Positions 30,901 to 35,828 of a stretch of DNA of 64,000 bases are shown in pieces. Numbering within the stretch: the stretch's first letter is position 1; each line of letters starts with the position of its first letter. The DNA is from Cinclus cinclus (Eukaryota > Chordata > Aves > Passeriformes > Cinclidae): contig NC_085056.1 in the NCBI RefSeq assembly GCF_963662255.1, positions 6,576,216-6,640,215 on the forward strand, read 5' to 3'. A program made the translations under genes and the position numbers. The notes beneath the pieces were generated by a model. That model was not told where the DNA came from, did no database searches, and saw nothing but the letters and a program-made list of their open reading frames with translations.

Positions 30901-33443
30901 ATAATCCTCCTTATGTTTCCTTGGTTAGCTTCCAGAACAATAAATTTGGGCAGGCAGGAGGGCTGGAGCTGGCCAGAGCCCTGGCAGTGTGTGAGCTGCT
31001 GGAAGAGATAAGGTAGGTCATGGCAGGTGCACTTGGGATGGTGCCAAACGTATCACAGGCTGGTTTGGGTTGGAAGGGACCTTTGATGACCACTTCATTC
31101 CAATCACCTGGCCATGGGCAGGGACATTTTCTAGTGGACCAGGTTTCTCCAAGCCCCATCCAGCCTGGCCTTGGATAATTCCGGAGATGGGATATCTACA
31201 GCTTTTCTGGGAAACCTGTGCCAGGGCCTCACCACCCTCACAGGGAAGAATTTCTGCTTCCTAATATCCAATTTAATCCTGCCCTCTGTCAGCTTGAAGC
31301 CATTTCTCCTTGTCCTGTCTTTGCATGCTCTTGTCCAAAGTCTCTGTCCAGCTCCCTTGTAGCCCCTTTAGGTGTTAGAAGGTCTTCTTCCCATTCTCCC
31401 TTACTGTCATTAACTCCAGTATAACTTTTTATTTCCAGTCTCACATGTAACACATGATGTGCTGCAGATCTGTCCTTCTTTGGCACAGGTTTATACCCCA
31501 TGCTTCTGTCTGCAAGGAATTCCCTGCTTCCAGGACTGAGGTTGTGGATTACAGCAAGGCTGTCATTCCCATTGTACCAAGCAGTGAATTGACTTAAAAT
31601 TTCTGTGCACCAATCTGGCTCATCCCTGCTGTCTACACTGTCCTCTCCTAGTCTGGGTAGCAGTTATTAACTTGCTAGTTCACATGATTATGTTTTCACG
31701 GTGGCTTTCTCTGCCTTGTACCTCCTTTTTCTGTCCCACTCAAAGCTTTTCCATCACTCTTACAGCTTATCAGAAAATGACCTGGGGGAACAGAGTATCC
31801 ATGCCCTGTCCAAGGGATTGCCATGCTTCAAACACCTCCGGAAGATCGAGTGAGTACTGGGGCAGAGCGTGGCAGAGCATGGTGCTGTGCTCCCCACAGC
31901 TCTGACACCAGCACACCATGCCCTCTCTTTGCTCTCTCCCTGCTGCTTCAGCTTGAAATGCTGTGGAATCACTGATGATGCTTCAAAATCACTCTCCCTC
32001 GGCTTCAGACAATGCCCTTCCATGGAGGAGATAATGTGAGTGTGGGGATGGGTGGGGAGACACTTCAGCACACGCAGGTCACTCTCATTTAAATGTCTGC
32101 TCCTATTTGGAAATGCAGGGCACTTCTGACCCTGCTGAACACTTCTTAATACTTTCCACCAAGTACTTTTTGGTGGTAAATGTACCAATAATTTAATAAT
32201 TTAATAAACTGCTAAAAGATTTCATGGGGTAAAGCTGTGTGCTCAGCAGTCATTTCCATCTTTCACATCTCATTCCATGGGCCTGCAGGAGATAACCACA
32301 GTCTACAGATACCCCACATGGAAATATGTGATGAAATGGAGGAAAATCCTCAAAATTAAGTTTGTAATCCAGGGGAATGTCTACCTGTAATGATAAGAGG
32401 GTGATTAGATCTTGCAAAAAGGCTAATCCACGAGGAGTAATGTCACAGTAGTGGCATTAGTGTTTATTCAGACTCACAACTGGGATTTCTTATCTCCCTT
32501 AGACTGTCTTGGAATGCCCTTGAAGATGGAGGAGCCCAAGAGTTGGCCATTGCTCTCTCAAAGATGGAAAAGCTGAAGGTGTTAGAGTGAGTACAGCCCT
32601 GAGAAAAACCCTGGGAAGGTTCGTTTTTCTGTCATTGAGTCTTCAATCACAGGACTTCAGAAAACTGGATGTACACGAAGAACAGACAGGCTTCTGCAGT
32701 TTAACTCTTGCTTAGCCTGCTCCATGCAGCCTTGCCTGGCTGACACACTTGAAATAGCACTTATTTTATTTAAGATGATCATAGCATGGGACTATTCAGT
32801 TGTTTTCCACTCTGGATCTGTTTTGGATTTCAAAATTTTGTTTTGTTTTTTAAAACAGCCTGGAGAAAAACCACATTGGAGCCAGTGGGGTCACAAAGTT
32901 CATGGAGGAACTTGCCAAGTGCCCAGAAATTCAGGTCATAAGGTGAGCAGGTATCACAGGTATCTGTGGCTGGGTCTTGGCTCAGCAAGGAAGAGTCAGG
33001 GAGATGAGCCTGGGGACAGATGTGACCCATTCCCCTGCTGCCCTGGGTTAGCTGGCCGGGAATGGGGTGTTGCAGGGAATGCAGACACAAGACAACTATG
33101 CTGAGGGTTTTCTAGAACAGCTTCACCTCCTCAGAAAGTCCAAGGAAAAAAGAAAGTGAAAAGATTACTGGCTTTAAATGAGGCAAAAATGAAGACCCAG
33201 TTGTGTAATGTCCCCATCAGGAAGTTGTTGCATTTGTTCTTAAAAGTTTTCCTTCCCTCATTCCTTCTGGTTTCACTTCTGCTGTACATTCCCACCCTGT
33301 CCCACTCTCTCCTGGGGTGCATATCTTCCAGATACAGATAACACATTTGCTGTCCTTGCAGGCTGTGGGACAATCCAGTGCCCAAGGACCTTGCTAAGAG
33401 TTTGACAAGCCAAGACCCAAGACTGTGTTTCTCCTTCAGCTAG
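3045..33443 (+). CDS. NLRC5: NLRC5, complete coding region (47 coding exons, 1853 residues)
   Basis: NOD-like receptor that in mammals acts in the nucleus as the transactivator of MHC class I genes, recruited with the RFX complex to X-box promoters; it is also called CITA. Summing the exons listed below gives 5562 coding bases without a phase break or internal stop. Domains in order: atypical CARD about residues 1-98, bipartite nuclear signal 123-140, NACHT with Walker A 242-249 and Walker B 317-325, winged-helix/superhelical region to about 690, and LRRs from about 700 to 1853. From exon 6 on, every coding exon but the last is a multiple of three bases, and all junctions in this part are phase 2. 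The match to human NLRC5 runs end to end, including CVCM/PLDLEVLL near the N terminus and LWDNPVP near the C terminus. Interferon control is suggested by the promoter site at 623-632. Identity is certain; the exact N terminus is less so. Confidence 0.95.
3932..4220 (+). CDS. NLRC5: NLRC5 exon: N-terminal atypical CARD
   Basis: Acceptor CGTTTCAG, donor GAAG-GTAAGA; residues 3-98. It encodes the helical death-fold domain that in mammals is needed for MHC-I promoter activation. The second half (WKHFAQSVCM, then PLDLEVLLMSS) matches human closely; the first half is much more diverged. An in-frame TAG at 3917-3919 shows the exon cannot extend far upstream. Confidence 0.9.
4221..5566 (+). other. 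NLRC5: NLRC5 intron with 22-base poly-T
   Basis: Non-coding. A T run at about 4498-4519 is the only feature noted. No CR1 fragment or coding exon was recognised. Confidence 0.5.
5567..5629 (+). CDS. NLRC5: NLRC5 exon: linker after CARD
   Basis: Acceptor CTGCCTTAG, donor AAAAG-GTAAGG; residues 99-119, rich in Ser, Thr and Glu. Phase 1 at both ends, fitting its neighbours exactly. A low-complexity linker is found in the same place in human. Confidence 0.8.
6743..6808 (+). CDS. NLRC5: NLRC5 exon: bipartite nuclear localisation signal
   Basis: Acceptor CATTTTCAG, donor CTGG-GTATGG; residues 120-141. It holds RR at 123-124 and KQRR at 137-140 with a 12-residue Ser/His-rich spacer, a classical bipartite signal for importin alpha. 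Human NLRC5 has its nuclear signal at the same place with a slightly shorter spacer. Confidence 0.85.
7237..8989 (+). CDS. NLRC5: NLRC5 exon: NACHT ATPase and winged-helix region
   Basis: A 1753-base exon, residues 142-726. After the QQRYGSR segment comes the NACHT domain. Walker A is GKPGTGKT (242-249), Walker B LIIFDGLDE (317-325) and a sensor-1 type TSRP near 369. The NLR-wide motif HLSLQEFFAAL near 545-557 belongs to the winged-helix/superhelical part. The last stretch leads into the first LRR. In mammals the Walker A lysine matters for nuclear import and MHC-I activation. Acceptor CTCTTAG, donor TTGAG-GTAAAC. Nucleotide-binding residues are all present. Confidence 0.96.
9367..9450 (+). 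CDS. NLRC5: NLRC5 LRR exon, array start
   Basis: 84 bases, residues 726-754, beginning SFRSRRCGDDFAAAL, nearly the human sequence at this point. It is the first single-exon LRR. Acceptor ACATTTTAG, donor CTAGA-GTAAGT. Confidence 0.93.
9803..9886 (+). CDS. NLRC5: NLRC5 LRR exon, cassette 1 position A
   Basis: 84 bases, residues 754-782, opening LTGGSITAEGM. It is the A repeat of the first three-LRR cassette. Donor AAA-GTGAGT. Confidence 0.93.
9964..10047 (+). CDS. NLRC5: NLRC5 LRR exon, cassette 1 position B
   Basis: 84 bases, residues 782-810, containing LQGNRIRDPEV, a typical ribonuclease-inhibitor-type LRR core. Donor GTAGA-GTAAGT. Confidence 0.93.
11530..11619 (+). CDS. NLRC5: NLRC5 LRR exon, cassette 1 position C (90 bases)
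   Basis: Residues 810-840, containing DLSNNHLYLNAV. The 90-base length, two codons more than standard, marks position C in cassettes 1 to 5. The preceding intron (10048-11529) shows no exon or repeat I can name. Confidence 0.92.
12440..12490 (+). CDS. NLRC5: NLRC5 island exon, cassette 1
   Basis: 51 bases, residues 840-857, VSTTIIYFSGTSEEVQ. It is not an LRR; the beta-branched run suggests an extra strand. Human has the related LIFLLSPPTETTAELQ here, which supports the call despite the short length. Confidence 0.82.
12859..12921 (+). CDS. NLRC5: NLRC5 second island exon, cassette 1
   Basis: 63 bases, residues 857-878, charged (SSDLKLEENKE) and ending in a strand-like RRVNL that leads into the next A repeat. 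Acceptor TTTGCAG, donor TTATG-GTAAGA. Phases fit on both sides. Confidence 0.8.
13154..13237 (+). CDS. NLRC5: NLRC5 LRR exon, cassette 2 position A
   Basis: 84 bases, residues 878-906, LQDHRLSSQHSKMIVDIL. Its first codon is completed from the preceding island exon. Donor GTGGA-GTGAGT. Confidence 0.92.
13298..13357 (-). mobile_element. Short CR1 3'-end remnant
   Basis: CATAGCATCACAGACTGG followed by TTGGAAAGGGCCTTAAAGACC is the reverse complement of the terminal CR1 3' segment. Only about 60 bases remain. Confidence 0.6.
13606..13689 (+). CDS. NLRC5: NLRC5 LRR exon, cassette 2 position B
   Basis: 84 bases, residues 906-934, DLSGNKLGDEGCSYLL. The acceptor is GTGCTTCAG at 13605; a second AG six bases on would break the phase. 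Confidence 0.92.
13830..13919 (+). CDS. NLRC5: NLRC5 LRR exon, cassette 2 position C (90 bases)
   Basis: Residues 934-964, NLSQNHLSVTGICSLL, ending in a Val-rich strand. Donor GTCAG-GTATGT. Confidence 0.92.
14521..14586 (+). CDS. NLRC5: NLRC5 island exon, cassette 2
   Basis: 66 bases, residues 964-986, SLGHDTAVLRFREDREF. It matches human LQHKTVIFMFAQEPEE in position and pattern: a strand followed by an acidic tail. Confidence 0.85.
15661..15738 (+). CDS. NLRC5: NLRC5 second island exon, cassette 2
   Basis: 78 bases, residues 986-1012, acidic and polar (DDQQHGEENQTPTTS). It is probably a disordered loop projecting from the LRR solenoid. Acceptor CTCACTTAG, donor ATAAG-GTACCC; the donor is weaker than its neighbours. 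Confidence 0.75.
16161..16244 (+). CDS. NLRC5: NLRC5 LRR exon, cassette 3 position A
   Basis: 84 bases, residues 1012-1040, RLTDCNFQAGDLKNLC, close to the A repeats of cassettes 5 and 6. Confidence 0.93.
16452..16535 (+). CDS. NLRC5: NLRC5 LRR exon, cassette 3 position B
   Basis: 84 bases, residues 1040-1068, DLSHNYLGDEGLLQLF. The LGDEG core recurs in the B repeats of cassettes 2, 3 and 5. Confidence 0.93.
17086..17248 (+). mobile_element. CR1 LINE 3'-end fragment
   Basis: From GAACAGGTTGCCCTGAG through GACTAGATCAGCTC to GGTTATTCTGTGATTTTCTG it follows the CR1 3' terminus in sense orientation, inside the intron between 16536 and 17443. Confidence 0.75.
17444..17533 (+). CDS. NLRC5: NLRC5 LRR exon, cassette 3 position C (90 bases)
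   Basis: Residues 1068-1098, FNNNQISLNSVFFIAQSL. Acceptor CTTCCTGTAG, donor CTCAG-GTATGA. Confidence 0.92.
17658..17705 (+). CDS. NLRC5: NLRC5 island exon, cassette 3 (48 bases)
   Basis: Residues 1098-1114, LGHTQVVHLTFWERV. It is the shortest coding exon here after the first. The VVHLTF strand mirrors AVLRF in the cassette 2 island. Confidence 0.82.
18154..18222 (+). CDS. NLRC5: NLRC5 second island exon, cassette 3
   Basis: 69 bases, residues 1114-1137, with GSLAHPKQEAKGWCF, resembling human GSLPDFPAAAKFLGF at the same place. Acceptor CTTTCCCCAG, donor TTTTG-GTATGG. Basic and Ser-rich at its start. Confidence 0.75.
18876..18959 (+). CDS. NLRC5: NLRC5 LRR exon, cassette 4 position A
   Basis: 84 bases, residues 1137-1165, CLRDSKVGLEDVTRLC. 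Donor TTGA-GTAAGT. A short TGTC simple repeat follows in the intron. Confidence 0.92.
   Translation, partial: SQGQQSGSGGCDQAVPDTGSMSPADRN
18971..18995. repeat. TGTC/TGCC tetranucleotide repeat
   Basis: About six tetranucleotide units (TGTC, then TGCC) start 12 bases after an exon end. Confidence 0.8.
19233..19270. repeat. Triple CTAGAAGTTC repeat
   Basis: The ten-base word CTAGAAGTTC occurs at 19233-19242, 19243-19252 and 19261-19270. Two copies abut and one follows after eight bases. Intronic; function unknown. Confidence 0.7.
19726..19809 (+). CDS. NLRC5: NLRC5 LRR exon, cassette 4 position B
   Basis: 84 bases, residues 1165-1193, LSGNSLSDQSIERLLSFL. Human has FLSDQSLETLLDCL here. Confidence 0.94.
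20695..20784 (+). CDS. NLRC5: NLRC5 LRR exon, cassette 4 position C (90 bases)
   Basis: Residues 1193-1223, IRNNSLSPHCAVLLLNSI. Acceptor CCACACAG, donor GTCCG-GTAAGA. Confidence 0.92.
20890..20952 (+). CDS. NLRC5: NLRC5 island exon, cassette 4
   Basis: 63 bases, residues 1223-1244, SSENAFLHLGGTTQSQ. Human ATLHFRSNEEEEG is the counterpart. From this cassette on there is a single island exon instead of two. Confidence 0.83.
21498..21581 (+). CDS. NLRC5: NLRC5 LRR exon, cassette 5 position A
   Basis: 84 bases, residues 1244-1272, RLTGCAIGEGQVEELC; human FTGCSLSQEHVESLC. Confidence 0.94.
21979..22138 (-). mobile_element. CR1 LINE 3'-end fragment
   Basis: AAGGATCTTTAAAGGCC and GAGCAGGGACATCTTCAGC are reverse complements of the CR1 3' end. 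The inner part is deleted before the TTTCCAGGGATGGGG block. Confidence 0.72.
22177..22260 (+). CDS. NLRC5: NLRC5 LRR exon, cassette 5 position B
   Basis: 84 bases, residues 1272-1300, LSRNQLGDEGLRCLLDRL, nearly identical to human LLGDSGLRCLLECL. It lies 38 bases after a CR1 remnant that nearly reaches the acceptor. Confidence 0.94.
22883..22972 (+). CDS. NLRC5: NLRC5 LRR exon, cassette 5 position C (90 bases)
   Basis: Residues 1300-1330, LSHNGISQDGVLHLINAF; human LSHNSISQESALYLLETL. Confidence 0.94.
23895..23960 (+). CDS. NLRC5: NLRC5 island exon, cassette 5
   Basis: 66 bases, residues 1330-1352, LCPKATLIIKLTSRDDPRK. A strand (ATLIIKL) then a charged turn, as in the human SFRIHFSREDQAGK. 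Confidence 0.87.
24462..24545 (+). CDS. NLRC5: NLRC5 LRR exon, cassette 6 position A
   Basis: 84 bases, residues 1352-1380, RLAECNFQPEHLEKLF; human LSECSFRPEHVSRLA. Confidence 0.94.
24621..24704 (+). CDS. NLRC5: NLRC5 LRR exon, cassette 6 position B
   Basis: 84 bases, residues 1380-1408, SSNNMTVQVAERLLHSL. The intron before it is only 75 bases, the shortest in the gene. Confidence 0.92.
25211..25297 (+). CDS. NLRC5: NLRC5 LRR exon, cassette 6 position C (87 bases)
   Basis: Residues 1408-1437, IEEPWVCKERVMNLLELA; human VQEPWADRARVLSLLEVC. One codon shorter than the other C exons. Confidence 0.94.
25763..25843 (+). CDS. NLRC5: NLRC5 island exon, cassette 6 (81 bases)
   Basis: Residues 1437-1464, ICKDKTLFQLVLRFPNCQ then a charged tail. 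It is the counterpart of the human TQQQLCVQLEFPRQEENPE segment. Confidence 0.86.
26384..26464 (+). CDS. NLRC5: NLRC5 LRR exon opening the final array (81 bases)
   Basis: Residues 1464-1491, RLSLCKAEIKHSFCQRLC, A-like. It is one codon short of 84 and starts the uninterrupted C-terminal LRR block. Confidence 0.92.
26830..26913 (+). CDS. NLRC5: NLRC5 LRR exon, final array
   Basis: 84 bases, residues 1491-1519, WSHVELQEDEAEILVRIL. Human LSQVNLCEDDDASSLLL aligns. Confidence 0.92.
27202..27285 (+). CDS. NLRC5: NLRC5 LRR exon, final array
   Basis: 84 bases, residues 1519-1547, LTSSNVAPSGIEYLISGL; human LTSSCVSTEGLAHLASGL. Confidence 0.94.
27798..27881 (+). CDS. NLRC5: NLRC5 LRR exon, final array
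   Basis: 84 bases, residues 1547-1575, LGYMKLSSAAIPELVLGL. By position this corresponds to the human DLSHLLLNSSTLALL repeat. A preceding human repeat (LSNNQFDEEGTKAL) has no exon here, which suggests one LRR fewer in this bird. Confidence 0.92.
27974..28057 (+). CDS. NLRC5: NLRC5 LRR exon, final array
   Basis: 84 bases, residues 1575-1603, LNHNCIGNDGCSRLAEAL; human LNRNSIGDVGCCHLSEAL. The preceding intron is 92 bases. Confidence 0.95.
28734..28817 (+). CDS. NLRC5: NLRC5 LRR exon, final array
   Basis: 84 bases, residues 1603-1631, LSHNKIGNPGLINLAAVL; human LSHNQIGDAGVQHLATIL. The acceptor CTTTAAAG lacks the usual pyrimidine before AG. Confidence 0.94.
   Translation, partial: FKPQQDWKSRPDKSCCCPAGNAKPEEN
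29255..29338 (+). CDS. NLRC5: NLRC5 LRR exon, final array
   Basis: 84 bases, residues 1631-1659, LSGNCPSPAGGEKLMEAL; human LSGNSISSAGGVQLAESL. Confidence 0.95.
30181..30264 (+). CDS. NLRC5: NLRC5 LRR exon, final array
   Basis: 84 bases, residues 1659-1687, LSRNGFEDRTAVMLAFCL; human LGCNALGDPTALGLAQEL. Confidence 0.94.
30929..31012 (+). CDS. NLRC5: NLRC5 LRR exon, final array
   Basis: 84 bases, residues 1687-1715, FQNNKFGQAGGLELARAL; human FSHLGPGGALSLAQAL. Confidence 0.94.
31051..31400 (-). mobile_element. CR1 LINE 3'-end fragment, about 350 bases
   Basis: Starts 38 bases after an NLRC5 exon. The blocks GGTTGGAAGGGACC, CATGGGCAGGGACA, GCCTCACCACCCTCACAG and TTGAAGCCATTTCTCCTTG, in that order, are the reverse complement of the CR1 3' end. 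It is one of the longest copies in the window. Confidence 0.85.
31766..31849 (+). CDS. NLRC5: NLRC5 LRR exon, final array
   Basis: 84 bases, residues 1715-1743, LSENDLGEQSIHALSKGL; the human repeat here begins LAENNLAGGVL. Confidence 0.94.
31952..32035 (+). CDS. NLRC5: NLRC5 LRR exon, final array
   Basis: 84 bases, residues 1743-1771, LKCCGITDDASKSLSLGF; human LVSCKIDNQTAKLLTSSF. Confidence 0.94.
32503..32586 (+). CDS. NLRC5: NLRC5 LRR exon, final array
   Basis: 84 bases, residues 1771-1799, LSWNALEDGGAQELAIAL; human LSWNLLGDEAAAELAQVL. Confidence 0.95.
32859..32942 (+). CDS. NLRC5: NLRC5 LRR exon, final array
   Basis: 84 bases, residues 1799-1827, LEKNHIGASGVTKFMEEL; human LEKNQITALGAWLLAEGL. 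Confidence 0.95.
33362..33443 (+). CDS. NLRC5: NLRC5 last coding exon
   Basis: Residues 1827-1853 plus TAG. It begins LWDNPVPKDLAKSL and includes SQDPRLCFSF, matching human LWNNPIPCDMAQHL and SQEPRLDFAF. Human runs about ten residues further. Confidence 0.95.
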
Positions 33444-34040
33444 GAAAGAAGACTTTGCCGAAGTAGGAGTTGCTCTCTATCTCTATGCCCTCAAAACTGC
33501 ACTGAAGAACCCAGGAACTCAAAGTTCCTACAAATGAATACTGTAACTATTGGCTCTTCCTTTGCTGCACTGGACCAAATGTGGACATTGGGTTTTTTTT
33601 GTTTGGTTTGGGTCTTTTGTTTTGTTTTGTGTGTTTTTGTTGGGTTTTTGTTTGTTTGTTTAGTTTGTTGTGACCTTTTATTGTAATTTATTCTGTTATT
33701 TACAGAAGAGAAAAGTAGTGTAAAGAACTGCTGCTGAGCAGGCAGTATGGTTTTCTTGGTGTAAAAACACTGAAACTCTCCAAGAGAATAACTTTCCAGA
33801 AAATTATTAGCAAATAGTGATAAGAATGCTTATGTACTAGACATGATTTATTTATGTATTGCCCTACAATGAAAGGGCATCACCTCCATCCAAGCTTCAA
33901 CTGTGTTAAAAGGTAAATACTTCATCTTTATTTTGAGGGAGGGGCAGTGAGTGGCAGAAAGAATAGATGCCGTAATGAAGTTCTCACACACAGTCACAAA
34001 AAAGCAGGTATAAGGTTTTCTCAGAGCTCTGAGATTTTGG
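33444..34040 (+). other. NLRC5: NLRC5 3' UTR (end not determined)
   Basis: Non-coding sequence after the stop, with a T/G-rich tract (33591-33664) and four ATTTA pentamers between about 33680 and 33860. No AATAAA lies near. The first is at 34704-34709 in an A-rich run and another near 36686, so the poly(A) site cannot be fixed. Confidence 0.5.
33591..33664. repeat. T/G-rich low-complexity tract
   Basis: Alternating runs of T and short G groups (TTTTG and TTTG units), 150 bases after the NLRC5 stop. In RNA this is a U/G-rich tract of the kind bound by CELF or ELAV-type proteins; binding is inferred only. Confidence 0.7.
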
Positions 34041-34190
34041 AGTCATCATCCCTGGAAGTGTTCAGAAAATGTGTGAATTTGGGCACTTGGAGACATGGTT
34101 TAGAGAAGAGCATGTTGATGCTGGGTTAAGGGCTTGGCTCAATGATCTTAGAGGTCTTTTCCAACCTATCATTCTATGATTGCATTATTC
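34041..34190 (+). mobile_element. CR1 LINE 3'-end fragment
   Basis: CATCCCTGGAAGTGTTCAG, GGCACTTGGAGACATGG and GAGGTCTTTTCCAACC, then ATTCTATGATTGCATTATTC, follow the sense-strand CR1 3' terminus including its degenerate end repeat. Confidence 0.85.
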
Positions 34191-34427
34191 TAGGATGAGA
34201 TGAATCTTCTCAGGCATTCAGAAAACCAGCAGAGCATTTCATTATCCTTAATCAAGACTACAACACCTACAGGGTGTTGCAGTAGAAGAATACACGTCTT
34301 CCAGGAGAAGATGTAAAATTATTTACAAAATTACAAATTGTTGACATTGTTACAGATGAACTCCAACAGGCTGCTTGAAAATCATGTGTAACTGTGTGAA
34401 ATTCCTCTATGATTTTTAGGGAAAAAA

Positions 34428-34590
34428 ATCATAGAATCACAGATGGAGTTGGAAGGGATCTTAAAGACCTAGGTCCAACACCTCTGCCATGGGCAGCACC
34501 ACCTTACACTAGAACAGGTTTCTCAAAGCCCAGTGGCCTTGAACACTTCCAGGGATGGGGCAGCCACAGGTTTTCTCATGAGAAGAAGAA
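34428..34590 (-). mobile_element. CR1 LINE 3'-end fragment
   Basis: ATCATAGAATCACAGATGG and TTGGAAGGGATCTTAAAG open it; AACACTTCCAGGGATGGGG and CCACAGG close it. Opposite orientation to the copy 240 bases upstream. Confidence 0.85.
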
Positions 34591-35631
34591 GAATTAAAAA
34601 AAGTAAGAAAAAGGTAATACTTGGTTTTGTTTTCTTCATATCAGCCTCCTTTTCACACATAATTGCTTCGGTTTTGTGGGAAAAAAAAAACAAACAAACC
34701 AAAAATAAAAACAAACAAACTTCAGGACATTTGAAATTTCAAGTCATTGCCCAAAAGTGATCGATGTCTATATTGTGTTAAAAAGGAAATGCTGATATTA
34801 CCATGAATTTCAATGAGAAACATTAAGGGACTGAGGTCGTAAAACAACTTGCAAGAAAACCAACTGGAGGAGCTACTGACTATTTTCACGTGGGGTTTTG
34901 TAGAGCTTTGTGGGGTTTTGTACTGGTTATACTAATCTTTTTCAGGAGAAGTGGAAGGTCAATTAGCTTCAAATGTTGTCTATGTAAAAGATTCTTCAGC
35001 TCTCTACTATCCCCTGAACCCCAAAGCCTGTGTGTCACTGGGCAGTTCCTGTGGGAACTGCAGGGAGAGATCCCAAACACCAAATTTGCTGCTGCTTAGA
35101 AGAGATAGACAATAACTGACTGCCCTTGGACTCGTGGAATTCTGGCTCGTGTCATAGGAGTGCAGCCACACTGTTCTCATCTATTACCTGGTATTTTAAT
35201 GTTTTCCTTACATGTTTGTGTTATAAATATTTAAGTCTTGTGGTGGGTTTATTTATGGAATTTTGTTTGCAGTGGTGTTTGCCTGGGGAGATGTAACTGA
35301 TCTGATTTGGGCAGGGCAGACATCTGGAATGAGATAGAAATGCTGGTCCAGCAAATCTTTGGGCAACTGGCTGTGAACAGATGGTGCTGATTATTCCTGG
35401 GGGAGCCACTGTCCCTATTTAAAGATCAGCATCATGCTTTGTGACATAATGACGTGGTGATGTAAAAGTGGGACACATTTCACGGAGACTACTCTGAAAA
35501 GGGTTTAGAAACAAAAACAAAGGGAAAACGAGGTAGTGAAATTCCTCATCAGGCTATAATTCAATGGACTAAGCAAGTACCTCAGATCTAAACACTGCCA
35601 CTTACTAAAAGCTTCACCAAATGTGGTGAGC

Positions 35632-35828
35632 TGATATGAGGAAGAAATTCTTCCCGGTGAGGTTGCCCAGAGAAGCTGTGGCTGCCCCATCCCTGAAAGT
35701 GTCCAAGGCCAGTTTGGATGGAGCTTGGAGCAGCCTGGGCTAGTGGAAAGTGTCCCTGCTCATGGCAGGGGGTTGGAACAAGATGATTTTTAAGGTCTCC
35801 TCCCACCCAAAGTGTTCCATGATAAATG
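35632..35828 (+). mobile_element. CR1 LINE 3'-end fragment
   Basis: GAAGAAATTCTTCCCGGTGA, GGTTGCCCAGAGAAGCTGTG, CCATCCCTGAAAGTGTCCA and GGGGGTTGGAACAAGATGAT occur in the expected CR1 order. Intergenic. Confidence 0.85.
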
